NCBI GenBank assembly: GCA_027604005.1
Contig: JADGJT010000363.1
Location: forward strand, 1 to 22,808
Length of the DNA: 22,808 nucleotides
Origin: Dinochytrium kinnereticum
Taxonomy: Eukaryota; Chytridiomycota; Chytridiomycetes; Chytridiales; Chytridiaceae
Reading direction: 5' to 3'
Both the position numbers and the translations under genes were made by a program. Positions within the stretch are counted from its first letter, which is position 1. Every line of letters starts with the position of its first letter. Below, piece by piece: positions 1 through 8,890 of the stretch. The notes below the pieces were generated by a model. That model did not search any database. It saw only the letters and a program-made list of their open reading frames with translations, and was not told the origin of the DNA.

Positions 1-55
1 AAAAAGGAGACAAAACAACAACCCATTCTTTTTCTTACACCCTTCTGACCCTCTT

Positions 56-616
56 GAACGCAGCAAGCAGATCTTTGCGGGTTACGCCTCGGTACGTTTT
101 AAAAAAAAGCGATCAGAACAACAAACTAACATATGACAGCTGGGCGGTGGCGAATCTTCAGTCTACCTCGAAATGGCCGAAAAGGCTCGTGAAGCAGCCT
201 TGCAAAGGCTCCTGACCGAAGCCGCAGGAAAGGGAGCTAACGCGATCATTGGTGTTCGTTACGACACTCAGGTTTGTTTCTTTCTTCTTGTTAGTGCTGC
301 CCCTTGCTCTTCTTCTCCCGGGGGCGGGGGGGGTCTTTTTTTTTCTTTTCTTCTTCTTTTTCTTCTTTTTTTTTATGGAGAAAGATTGGGCTGATGGTGT
401 TGGATGATTTGGTTTTGTAGGAGATCATGCCGGGGATGACAGAGGTGCTTGCTTATGGAACGGCGGTGGTTGTAGGAGCGCTTTGTAAGTGTGCTTTTTT
501 TTTTTGTTGTTGTTGTTGTTGTTGTTGTTGTGGTTTTGGTTTTTGGTTTTTGGTTTTGTTTGTTTGCTTGCTTACATCGTTTATTCTTTGGTGGGGGTTT
601 TTCATTCCTTTCAGAG
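56..616 (+). CDS. YbjQ/UPF0145-type (putative heavy-metal-binding) domain protein, 3' part
   Basis: C-terminal two thirds of a YbjQ/UPF0145-family domain, small pentamer-forming proteins of unclear function that are common in bacteria and scattered in eukaryotes. Exons that fit: about 56-91 (its left edge is uncertain, possibly an acceptor at 65 or 70), 140-271, 421-484 and 615 onward. Joined, they read IFAGYASLGGGESS, then a helix with AREAALQRL, then GANAIIGVRYDTQ and EVLAYGTAVVVGAL, which matches the family's GGGE, GANA(I/V)IGV and AYGTAV signatures. The N-terminal 30 to 40 residues are expected left of the window. Introns are 92-139, 272-420 and 485-614, the last with a strong GTAAGT donor. 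Splicing it joins T484 to A615-G616 and creates the stop. The domain call is firm; substrate and role are not known from sequence. Confidence 0.8.
506..529 (+). repeat. (GTT)8 microsatellite after an 11-T run
   Basis: Eight perfect GTT units directly follow the T run at 495-505. They lie in the last intron of the YbjQ-type gene, 10 bases after the GTAAGT donor. If the intron is retained, the T run and the repeat translate as runs of Phe and Cys. Confidence 0.95.
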
Positions 617-1301
617 AGACAACGAGACGCCTTTGGAGACGCTTTCCTTTTCTTTATTTTTTTTTAATATACATATTTTTTTTTTTTTCGTTCCGAAAAA
701 GAGCTGGCACTGTTGTCAGGGGTCATCAACAGCTGCGTGATGCAGTTGGTTTGCCCCAACTGTTCACAGCGAATGATTCAAGTCTTTATTTTTTTCTTCT
801 TCTCCCTTGGTCTTCTTCTATGTAATCCTTAATGACCGTCACTGCATGCACATTTTTGTTCTCGCCCGATGGCCGACTATAAACTCGTGCACTGTCTGTA
901 CCCACCATTAGGATCCCACCAGTTGACTCTCCACCATCATCAAAACGTGAGCGCAGCTGGGAGGTTATCTACAAAAAAAATAAAAAAGTTTCGCGTTGAC
1001 GGTTTATGGGCGGACACAACTGTTTCCGTCCCAAACCCACTTTTTATAATGAATAAAAAAAAAGAAATCCTTCCTATACTCTGCACTTTTTATTCATTCA
1101 CTTTTATTTGATTGACCTGAAAAAATATCCTTTCCCCCTTCCCCACCTTTCCTCCCCCCCGTGTTAACGTTGTTGTGTGATATTATTATTGTACAGGCGT
1201 TGTCGTTCTTTCCCCTCTGATATTCTTCTTTTTTTTTGTTTTAACACGCTCACCAAAAGACCACCCAAACCCATCCAGTGCCTCACCACCCTCCCTCCTC
1301 C
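617..1301. other. Convergent intergenic region, no gene seen
   Basis: This stretch lies between the ends of two converging genes, the YbjQ-type gene (+) and the Dpy-30-motif gene (-), so it should hold both 3' untranslated regions. It is rich in T and A runs. The short open frames, such as the one near 869-1111, have no recognisable domain and biased composition. No RNA gene was seen. Confidence 0.6.
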
Positions 1302-2378
1302 TCACGCCTTCCCCTCTCCCACCTCCTCACTCGCTTCAGCCTTCACCTCCATCTCCACCCCCCCACCCGGGACCTCAAACTCCCCCATCCCACCCACTTC
1401 AAAACCCTGCACAAGCTCCTCAACAGACCCACTTGCCTGCGCAGACCCCTCATACTCCAAATCAAACCTCTGATCCCCATCCAAACCACCCCCACCCCCA
1501 CCCTCCCCAACCATCTCCAAGATCCTCTCATCCACACCATGATCCCCAACCCTCACCTCCTCCGGCGCCAACGTCACGTCGATGGCGTCCGTGTTGATCA
1601 TTGCGAGGGACGGGGTTGTGGATCGACTCGGGGCCGTGGTGGGTGGTGGGAGCGTGCTCGTTTTCAAGTGGATGGAGTCGTCTTTGGGTGGTGGGGTTGA
1701 GCGTTCAGAAGATCGAGGAGGAGGAGGAGGAGGAAGGGGGTCATGAACTGCCACGTCCGCAGGCAAGATCATCACGTCGCCCCTCGTCTCGTCGTCACCG
1801 TGATCGCTCACATCAACAGCAACCCCACCTTCCTCCCTCTCCCTACCCTTCACAACAGCTGGAGGAGAGAAAGGTGGCGTGGTGGAAGGTGCCGGTGTCA
1901 TCCCCTTAAAAACAGCATCACGGTTTCCCCTTCCTCCTCCTCCACCAAACGCGTAAGGAACCCCATCCCCCTCCTCCTCATAACCCCTCCCAGCATCACC
2001 CACCACCCTCCTTCCCTCCCCCTCCTCCCCCTCCTCCCAAACAGACCTCTGAAACCTCCCCTTCATGTCCCTCACCTCCTTAACGGTGGGCATCCTTGCG
2101 ATCGCCTCATCCCTCAACCGTCTCGCCATCGCCTCCGCCTCAACTCGTCGTCGATCCGTCTCAACCAGATACCGTCCCAACGCGTCGATCGGGTCCTTGG
2201 GGTTCGTGAGGAGGAGGTGGGTGAGGCCTTGGATGAGGGGTTGGGAGACGTTGAGTTGGAGGTAGGTGGAGTCGCTGGTGGCGATTGGGAACTCGATCCA
2301 GAGGGAACCGTCTGGGGAGGTTGGGAGGGGGGTGGGGTTTGTCGGGTGGAGGATGGGTTGACGGGTGTATTTTCCCAT
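1302..2378 (-). CDS. Dpy-30-motif protein with long low-complexity tail
   Basis: Uninterrupted frame of 358 residues. Residues about 39-73 (YLQLNVSQPLIQGLTHLLLT followed by NPKDPIDALGRYLV) match the Dpy-30/RIIa-like dimerisation motif, an X-type helical bundle, including the hallmark DPI..LGRYL. In other proteins this motif docks partners in COMPASS histone methyltransferase complexes or in ciliary axonemal complexes. Residues about 75-125 look like a charged helix (RRRVEAEAMARRLRDEA). The rest is Gly/Glu/Pro-rich with no domain I recognise. The start at 2378 is chosen for its strong context (CACCATGGG) and because the conserved part begins soon after. The frame stays open upstream to an ATG at 2666, which would add 96 low-complexity residues. 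No intron is needed. Long open frames on the other strand reflect G/C-rich codon bias. Which complex it serves cannot be told. Confidence 0.72.
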   Translation of the reverse strand: MGKYTRQPILHPTNPTPLPTSPDGSLWIEFPIATSDSTYLQLNVSQPLIQGLTHLLLTNPKDPIDALGRYLVETDRRRVEAEAMARRLRDEAIARMPTVKEVRDMKGRFQRSVWEEGEEGEGRRVVGDAGRGYEEEGDGVPYAFGGGGGRGNRDAVFKGMTPAPSTTPPFSPPAVVKGREREEGGVAVDVSDHGDDETRGDVMILPADVAVHDPLPPPPPPRSSERSTPPPKDDSIHLKTSTLPPPTTAPSRSTTPSLAMINTDAIDVTLAPEEVRVGDHGVDERILEMVGEGGGGGGLDGDQRFDLEYEGSAQASGSVEELVQGFEVGGMGEFEVPGGGVEMEVKAEASEEVGEGKA

Positions 2379-2770
2379 GGTGGTGTTTACGAGCTGGGTG
2401 TGAGGTGTGTGTGTGTGTGGGGGGGTGACGACTGTCTTGCCGGTCCTTCCCTTGCTTTTTTTTTTTGCCTTTCCTTCTTCTAATGGGAGTGAATGTGAAA
2501 GCCCCTGTGGTGAAATGAAGTGGGGTTTGCAGGGCGACCACGCGTATTTATTGAGCTTCCACTCATCAGGAGAAAGAAAAAGGGAAACATGAAGAAAAAA
2601 ACAAACAATCCCAACCACTTCCCCCCCCTCAACGCTCCTTTGTTTTTCTTCAATGAGTGCACGCATAATGGAGGATGATTTGCATGTCCGAGGGGTGCAG
2701 CCGGTGATCTCAATCACGAGAGAAAGGAGAAAGAAACTTGATTAATTAACAGAAAAAAAAAGAAATGAAA

Positions 2771-2788
2771 GGGTTGGGTGGGTTGGGT
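2771..2788 (+). promoter_or_regulatory. G-quadruplex motif
   Basis: GGGTTGGGTGGGTTGGG-type sequence: four GGG runs separated by loops of 2, 1 and 2 bases, the classical pattern for a stable intramolecular G-quadruplex. It lies about 390 bases upstream of the Dpy-30-motif gene start, on the template strand. The motif is directly visible; any regulatory role is inference. Confidence 0.5.
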
Positions 2789-2791
2789 GGT

Positions 2792-2811
2792 GGCAAGGCA
2801 AGGCAAGGCAA
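2792..2811 (+). repeat. (GGCAA)4 tandem repeat
   Basis: Four perfect copies of GGCAA lie immediately after the G-quadruplex motif. Non-coding context. Confidence 0.9.
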
Positions 2812-3388
2812 GCGCAATGCATCACGCTTGAAATGTTCCAGCAAAAAGTCCCGTTCTTTCTTGCCCATCATACCCCCCCCCCGAAAGGAGATCTCTCTCA
2901 TTAATCGTCACAATGATTGATCTGAACAAAACATATTTTCTACTCTCCGCCTTGAAAAGAAAAGAAGAGAGGAGAGATTTCATGAACAGGAGGGGAAAAG
3001 ATTGGCTCCTTTTTTTTTCTCTGTTCATTTTATTTTTCTCTCAAGATGGGGGGCACCCAATTCCTTTTCTTTCTACGCTCAAGCTCCAGCCCCAACACTC
3101 TGTACTCTTCATGGTTTGTCCAAGTCATCCCAAAGATGTGGAAAGAAAAAGAAGAAGAGAAAAAAAAAGATAGGAAAGGCGAAGCTATCACGGCAAAAGA
3201 AGAAACAAACAAAGATAGGGGAGGAAAAAAGTAAAGGGGAAAAAAGAAACAGAAATAAGGGAATTAGGAAAGGCGAACCCGCCCTCGCCCCCCCGTTCCC
3301 TTCTAAAAAGAAAGAAAGAAAAGAGGTCAACAAAGGCACAAGTAGAAGAAGAAGGAGGAGAAGGAAAAAAACAACGCCTCCCCATTAA

Positions 3389-6300
3389 TCATGAAATGTT
3401 CAATTTCGAAGACTGAAGAAGAAGAAGAAGAAGAAAAAAAAAAGAAGTTAGAACATCACAAACATCTCCCATAGCAAAGAAAAAACAGAACAAAACAAAA
3501 CAAAGAACGAAACCTCACATTTTCACGCAAAACCTGCAAAAACTGTGGGTAGCTATGACCCGACTCAATCCTGTCCTCGACGAGGTGAGTTAAGAACCAC
3601 ATCCTCAGGTTAGGCTCCCCATCCTCCTTTACGATGTAGATGTGGGGAAAGGTGGTCATGGTCAGCAATCTGTAGTGCTTGATTCTTCCAATTATGTTCT
3701 GGACTCTCTGGTTCCACTCGTTCTTTAAAGAAGGAAGAAGAACCTGCACAGGAAGAAAAAAAAAGAGAAAAAAATAAAAAATAAGAAGAAGAAGATATGT
3801 TAGACATTATCGCAGAAACCAAAAAACAAGCAATCAAACGCCCATAAAAGTGAAAAAAGAATCCATCACCTTTCCAACGGGAACAGCCTCATAATTAGGC
3901 TTGTCAAAAATCATCTGACAAAGCTCAGGTGCAACACTCCTCCCAATCCAAACAAAGATCTCAGTGCTATTATCAAGCAAATAGATCCCATTCCTCTCCA
4001 ACTTCTCACTGCTCAGATTCAGCAGGGGTGGCATCACAATCTTATCATTCTCATCCGGCAAGCCAACCTTCTGATCCATCAAGTGAAGCGCGTAGAAGCG
4101 TGGATGCATAGCAAGGATGCAGAGCTCCGTGGGGTAGACGTACATCATAGCCATGGCAAAGGAACGGAGGTCCGAGGGGATCAGATTCGTGGCTCTGAAG
4201 GCGGTCTGATTTTTTTTAAATATTTTGTTATTAAATAAAATTCAAACAAACAAACATTAGAAAAAGTTTAGTGATTAGAGCCGCAACTCTGCAAACTCAC
4301 CGTCTTCAAAAGACCAAGAATGAGAACAGGAAGCAGCTTCAAGTTCTTCGGGAGAATCAGCTGAGCAGCCTGACCGGATGAAGAGAAAGCAGTCCTATAC
4401 GCCGCGATAATCTCATTCAACTTGTACGTTATGGCGTCACGCGCGTCTTCAATCTTCGAGATTAACGACCGCTCAATACCTGTGTCATGCAGTTACACTT
4501 CCATGCGGCTCGCATTTAAAAATACTTACCCTTCTTCGCAAGGAGCGCCGCAATGGCGTACTGGTCAGCCGAGGCGAAAACATCCGCCATGTTTGTAGTG
4601 ATGGGAACAGCAAGGGTAAGCACTCGAATACGACGCTCGCCTGCGAACAAAAAAAGCCCCAAGCGTATCAGTCTCACTTCGCAGCACAAAAGAAAAAACA
4701 AACCAAAAAGAACTTCTCATCACAAAAAAAAAAAAACCCCAACAAAAAAAAAAACAACCGCAAAACTCACCATTACTGCTCGTGTGTAACAGGGCAGTCT
4801 GGAAGCAAGCCACATTCGACGTAAGAACATCCTGGAGCTGCATCTCAATTGCGTAAGAGTTGTCAGGGCTGACATTAGGCAAAGCCAAGAGGTCAGTGGA
4901 TCGCAAGAAGAAATTTCCATGGAAAGCCGTCATCTTGATCCCCTTAGAAGCACGGACTCTCAACACGGCCTCCAATCCAATAGGACGGGACAGGAAGTGT
5001 TGAAGCTCCTTAGACACCTTCACAACGTCCTCCTGACGAGCGGAGGTGAAGTTGGGGTAGTAGAAGACAGATCCTCCGGTGAACTTTGCGCAACCGCCTT
5101 AACAGAAGGGTCAGCTATTGTGCTTCGCGATGGGGGAGTAATTCACTACTCACTTAACGTGGCAACATCCGCATAGTGGCTGTTGAAGAAGAAGACGTCG
5201 ATGCTGACCTGAGATCGAGAGCAGTCGACAGCCAAGTTCTTGTAAAAGGCGATGGAGGGCTGTAAAAGAGTAACCTCCTTTAAAGGTTTTAGCATACGTG
5301 GAGAAAAGGAAGCGAAAAAATCAAGAAAGTGCGAAAGGTTACCTTCGGCGTTCCCAGAAGCTTAGGATCCTCCCTAGACTTCAAGCATCCTTCGCTAATG
5401 TTGGGAAGGGAGCTCTGCAAGACAATAATCTTCCCTCCAATTGCCGACTAATCCAAGCAACAAGGTTAGCATCGATCATATAGCATGTGAAATAAGAAAA
5501 AACTCTATACTAACAATCATCTTATGAGCTGCCTGAAGCGCGCGACCCAAAACGTTGTAGGTGACCTGAGTCTGCGCAAACATGTCAGGAAGCTGATTCA
5601 ACAGCCTCTCAATTACAGGTCGCGACTCTGTAAGAGGAACTAAGAGATCGTAAGGCAAGGGAAGGAAGACATCCTCAAGGTCTGCGACGACGAGCATCTG
5701 AGGCTCCGAAAGTGTAGACTGAAAAACAAATAAAACAAAAGAGTTAGAAATTTAAAGGAAATAAAAGAACAGATTGCAGGCTTACACTTAGGTTATAGAA
5801 GTGAAGGGTGCTGTCAACGGTAATAATTCCAATTTTTGTTCTGTTATCGGTGTTGGGAATACCGTCCAGAGAGGCCAGGATAGCCTTACAAGCGACCGCA
5901 ATCATTCCGCTCTGAACTGATTGCAGCGATACGTCGATAACAAACAGCATGACAACCGGTTGAGGGGGTCTGACCATATACTCTTGCGGGGCAACATATT
6001 CAACCACCGAGTGAGTAAGCTCAGCCCTCTTCATACGGTCAACATGAGACCTCGTCTCGGTATCCCAGTCGAAGAAGTTCGGAACTGGATTTCGAACGAT
6101 TAGTCAACAAAAAAAAAAAAAGACAAGCAATCCAACTTCAACAATAACAAACACTGGTGAAATAAAAACTAACCCTCATTGCTTAAGAAGCACATATTAC
6201 ATTTCCACCTAGTCCCCTGCTCCACAAACTGAACCCACGGGTTTATATAAGTCCTACATCTCCGGCACCGAACAATCTGCGGGGGGTTAATGACAGGAAC

Positions 6301-7918
6301 AGCCTCTTCTCCTGGAAGCAAATGTCGGTAAGGAGTGATCAACAAGCCAAAGGGCAGCCTGCTCTTTGTGAGCATAGACGGGGTTTGAGGAATCGAATTA
6401 ATCGTGCAGCGCTTGTAAGCAGGATTGCAGTTCGAAGTTGCCGACTGGGAAATTGAAAGCTGAGGGGACATCCATGAAGTTGGCTCAGGATCGTCGAATT
6501 CGTTCACCTCCGGAGGTCTTTGCATCACGTTGACGGCCTGAACTGCTCCCATAGGCTTTTAATCATATAAGGTGTGGGACCACGGCAATTTTCACCTTTA
6601 GAACTCCACGGAAAACGAAAGAAAAGAAAGAAAAACTATAAAATCATCCGAAGACTTTTCCCTCGACTGACCTGGTTCTGAGCCCCGCCCATATTCATAT
6701 TTTGAAAATGCCCGGAAAGCTGGCCGATAGCTGATTGCTGCTGCATTCCTTGTTGAGGCATCCCTTGCATGCCCTGTTGAGGCATACCGTGAGGTGGCAT
6801 TCCCTGCATAGGTCCAGGCCCTGGTACACCAGCCGCAGCAGCTTGAGGCGCACCAAATGAAGGAGGCTTCGCCGGCTGAATAAATTGATTCGCAGCAGCA
6901 GGTGGCATGCTATTGACACCAGCCTGGGGCACGAACTGTCCACCAGCTGGGCCTTGCGGCATCATCGGCGGCATACCACCTGCAGGCATACCGGGGGCGG
7001 GCATCATGGGCATCTGACCTCCGGGTTGAGGAGGCATACCTCCTGCCCCATAATCTGGTGTTCCTCCAGCCGCGTAGGAGTCCATGGGAACGTAAGCGCG
7101 TCTAGCACGTGATGCTGCACCTCCAGGAGCAGGAGGTGAGGTCTGCGATGTTTCCGGACCAGGAGGAGCCGGACCTCCTGGACCACCACCAGGACCAGGC
7201 CGGAATCCAGCAGGGAACGCAGGGTTTGTCATTCCAGGGTTTCCGTCCGGTCCTCTGGGAGGGGGGGCTCCCGGGTTTGTGAATCCAGGGGTTGGCCCGT
7301 TCGGAGAACCAGCTTGAGGTCCAGCCCCGGGAGGTCTTTGAAACGGCATTCCACCAGCAACGGGAGGATTGCTTGGTGACATCTGTCCAGGCGGGCGGAA
7401 TGCGGGTCCTAACAATGAAAAAAACGCATTAAAACCAAGAAATATGGAAGGCGGGATCAAACAGGATTTTACAGACCTCCTGATCCAAATTGCGGTGGCT
7501 GTGCGGTAGTTGGGGAGGCACCGCCAGGGCGGATCATTCCTGCACCCTGTTGAGGGCTAGGTCCCGCAGGAGGACGAGCTCCAGGTGGCATCCCTCCCGG
7601 AGCCATACCAGGTCTACTTTGCATCCCTCCAAATGGCGCTTGACCGGGAGGAGCGAATCCCGGCCCACCTGGAGGTCTAAATTGTGGACCGCCAGGCTGT
7701 GCAAGAGGTCCACCTGATCCAGGCGGGCGAGGACCACCAGGAGGCATGGATGGCATAGGACCTGCTCCAGGCCTTGGTCCAGACGGTCCCATTCCAGGAT
7801 TGCCTCCGTATGGATAGGGAGGATTCGTCCCAGGTGGCGCACCAAGTGGTTGCTGCTGTTCAGTCTTTTGCTGAAAACCACCCGAAGGGTTTGAGGGAGG
7901 AGGTGGTAATCCCGACAT
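3389..7918 (-). CDS. SEC24: SEC24, COPII coat cargo-adaptor subunit
   Basis: Sec24 pairs with Sec23 in the inner COPII coat and selects cargo for vesicles leaving the ER. Thirteen coding exons keep one frame: 7918-7477, 7408-6672, 6555-6174, 6084-5786, 5718-5515, 5447-5343, 5277-5154, 5097-4771, 4640-4530, 4479-4301, 4205-3870, 3743-3519 and 3412-3389 (1164 residues). Residues 1-390 are Pro/Gly/Gln/Met-rich, as usual for the Sec24 N terminus. The zinc finger has C490, C493, C512 and C515 ([16 protein letters not shown]). The trunk follows ([42 protein letters not shown]), then the beta-sandwich ([32 protein letters not shown]), the helical domain and the gelsolin-like domain ([16 protein letters not shown]). 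The start at 7918 begins MSGLPPPP. A good acceptor (TTTTCGCAG) lies just upstream, so a 5' leader intron is likely. The last exon codes for only seven residues. Confidence 0.95.
3415..3443 (+). repeat. (GAA)7 plus A run forming a polypyrimidine tract
   Basis: Seven GAA units followed by an A run. On the minus strand this is a long T/CTT tract ending in TTCAG at the acceptor of the last SEC24 coding exon (3412-3389). The microsatellite therefore appears to serve as the polypyrimidine tract of that splice site. Confidence 0.75.
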
Positions 7919-8890
7919 AAGGCCCTGCGAAAATGAATGTTAACAGGCGATATCAAAGTTTTAGGAATAGGCGCGATGGGCAAAGATGCGATCAACTCCC
8001 CAATCTTAGTGAGGAGGGAGCAGGATTCCTTCCAAGCTGATGAGTAAATGATGACTGAACGATATCAGGCAATGCGACTTATTGGTGCCAACAAAGCCTC
8101 AATACCACGCGAATCCGACACATCTTCCACTCGACAGCTATCAAAAGCCCCACAATATCCACAAACATTGCACAGGATGCCTGCAGAGCAATTTCATATA
8201 CGACCGCACATCGAATGCCCAAAGGATCGGATGCCAATAGTCTCAGGCATGCCAAATGAATCGTGGTATCCTTGGTTGATGAAAGCAAGTGAACTTTGGC
8301 CAGAACCGCGGCCATCCAGAGGCGCCTCAGCATTACCCCTCTCCTTGCCATTCCTGCAGCCAGCGATCCCAGCAGCGCGGTTGCACTGTAGCTGTCTTGA
8401 TCTCACCTTCTATCGCAGGTTGGTCTTCAACGTTCGTTTTGCGGTGAAAAAAACCTGAACTGAGAAATTTTGAGGTCGCACCCACCACCAACACGAACAC
8501 GACACGACACTCCACGACTGCCACTGCTAACGGAGAAGTGGCGATTCATGCATGGCAAGCCTACGAAGGGTAGATTACGGGTGGAGGCTATTACCACTGC
8601 TCGAGTGGGGCTGCTGTGACTGTGGAATGTAATGGAACTAACTCCAAGGGGAAACAAGTGCAGATTAAACACGTCCACTCTCATTCGCAGCGTGACTTCC
8701 CTGCCCTCCCTCGCGCAGCATCACCCCATCACGATCGTCCCTCCCGCAGAGATGAAGCTCATGTTATGGTTTGAAATACAGCTTGGTTTGTCAGAATTCA
8801 CAGCAAAAAAAAAAAAAAAAAGGTCCTGTTCTCCACCCATCCCATCCCATCACACCTCCTCATTCTCATTCCACCGATCATCTGCGATCA
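7919..8890. other. Shared SEC24 / LSG1 divergent promoter region
   Basis: The starts of SEC24 (-) and LSG1 (+) face away from each other across 972 bases, so both promoters should be here. An A17 run at 8805-8821, about 70 bases before the LSG1 start, is a plausible nucleosome-excluding poly(dA:dT) tract. Short open frames at about 8048-8458 (+) and 8351-8079 (-) overlap on opposite strands and have no recognisable domain. The acceptor-like TTTTCGCAG just upstream of the SEC24 start suggests an untranslated first exon in this stretch. Confidence 0.55.

Larger units (their letters stand above)
2379..3388. other. SEC24 to Dpy-30-gene intergenic region, no gene seen
   Basis: Both flanking genes read leftward, so this holds the SEC24 3' untranslated region and the promoter of the Dpy-30-motif gene. 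It contains a C10 run at 2873-2882, a G-quadruplex motif at 2771-2788, a short tandem repeat at 2792-2811, and a strongly purine-skewed stretch from about 3125 to 3380. The many overlapping open frames in that stretch are Lys/Arg/Glu-rich or Phe/Ser-rich artefacts of the base skew. Confidence 0.6.

Noticed and set aside
427..825. A 132-residue frame with Phe/Cys runs after the YbjQ domain
   Set aside because: It reads through the last intron's T run and (GTT)8; the GTAAGT donor and the acceptor at 614 explain it better as intron.
1743..2483. A 246-residue plus-strand open frame
   Set aside because: It is opposite the Dpy-30-motif gene, is Pro/Leu/His-rich, and has no domain. It is explained by the codon bias of the true gene.
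2379..2666. In-frame N-terminal extension of the Dpy-30-motif protein from the ATG at 2666
   Set aside because: It adds low-complexity sequence with no recognisable motif. The ATG at 2378 has far better context and sits just before the conserved part.
3002..3388. Lys/Arg-rich and Phe-rich frames on both strands
   Set aside because: These are products of a purine-skewed non-coding stretch, with no domain and overlapping frames.
8048..8524. Overlapping short frames on both strands between SEC24 and LSG1
   Set aside because: No homology signature, no convincing splice sites joining them to a neighbour, and each strand competes with the other.
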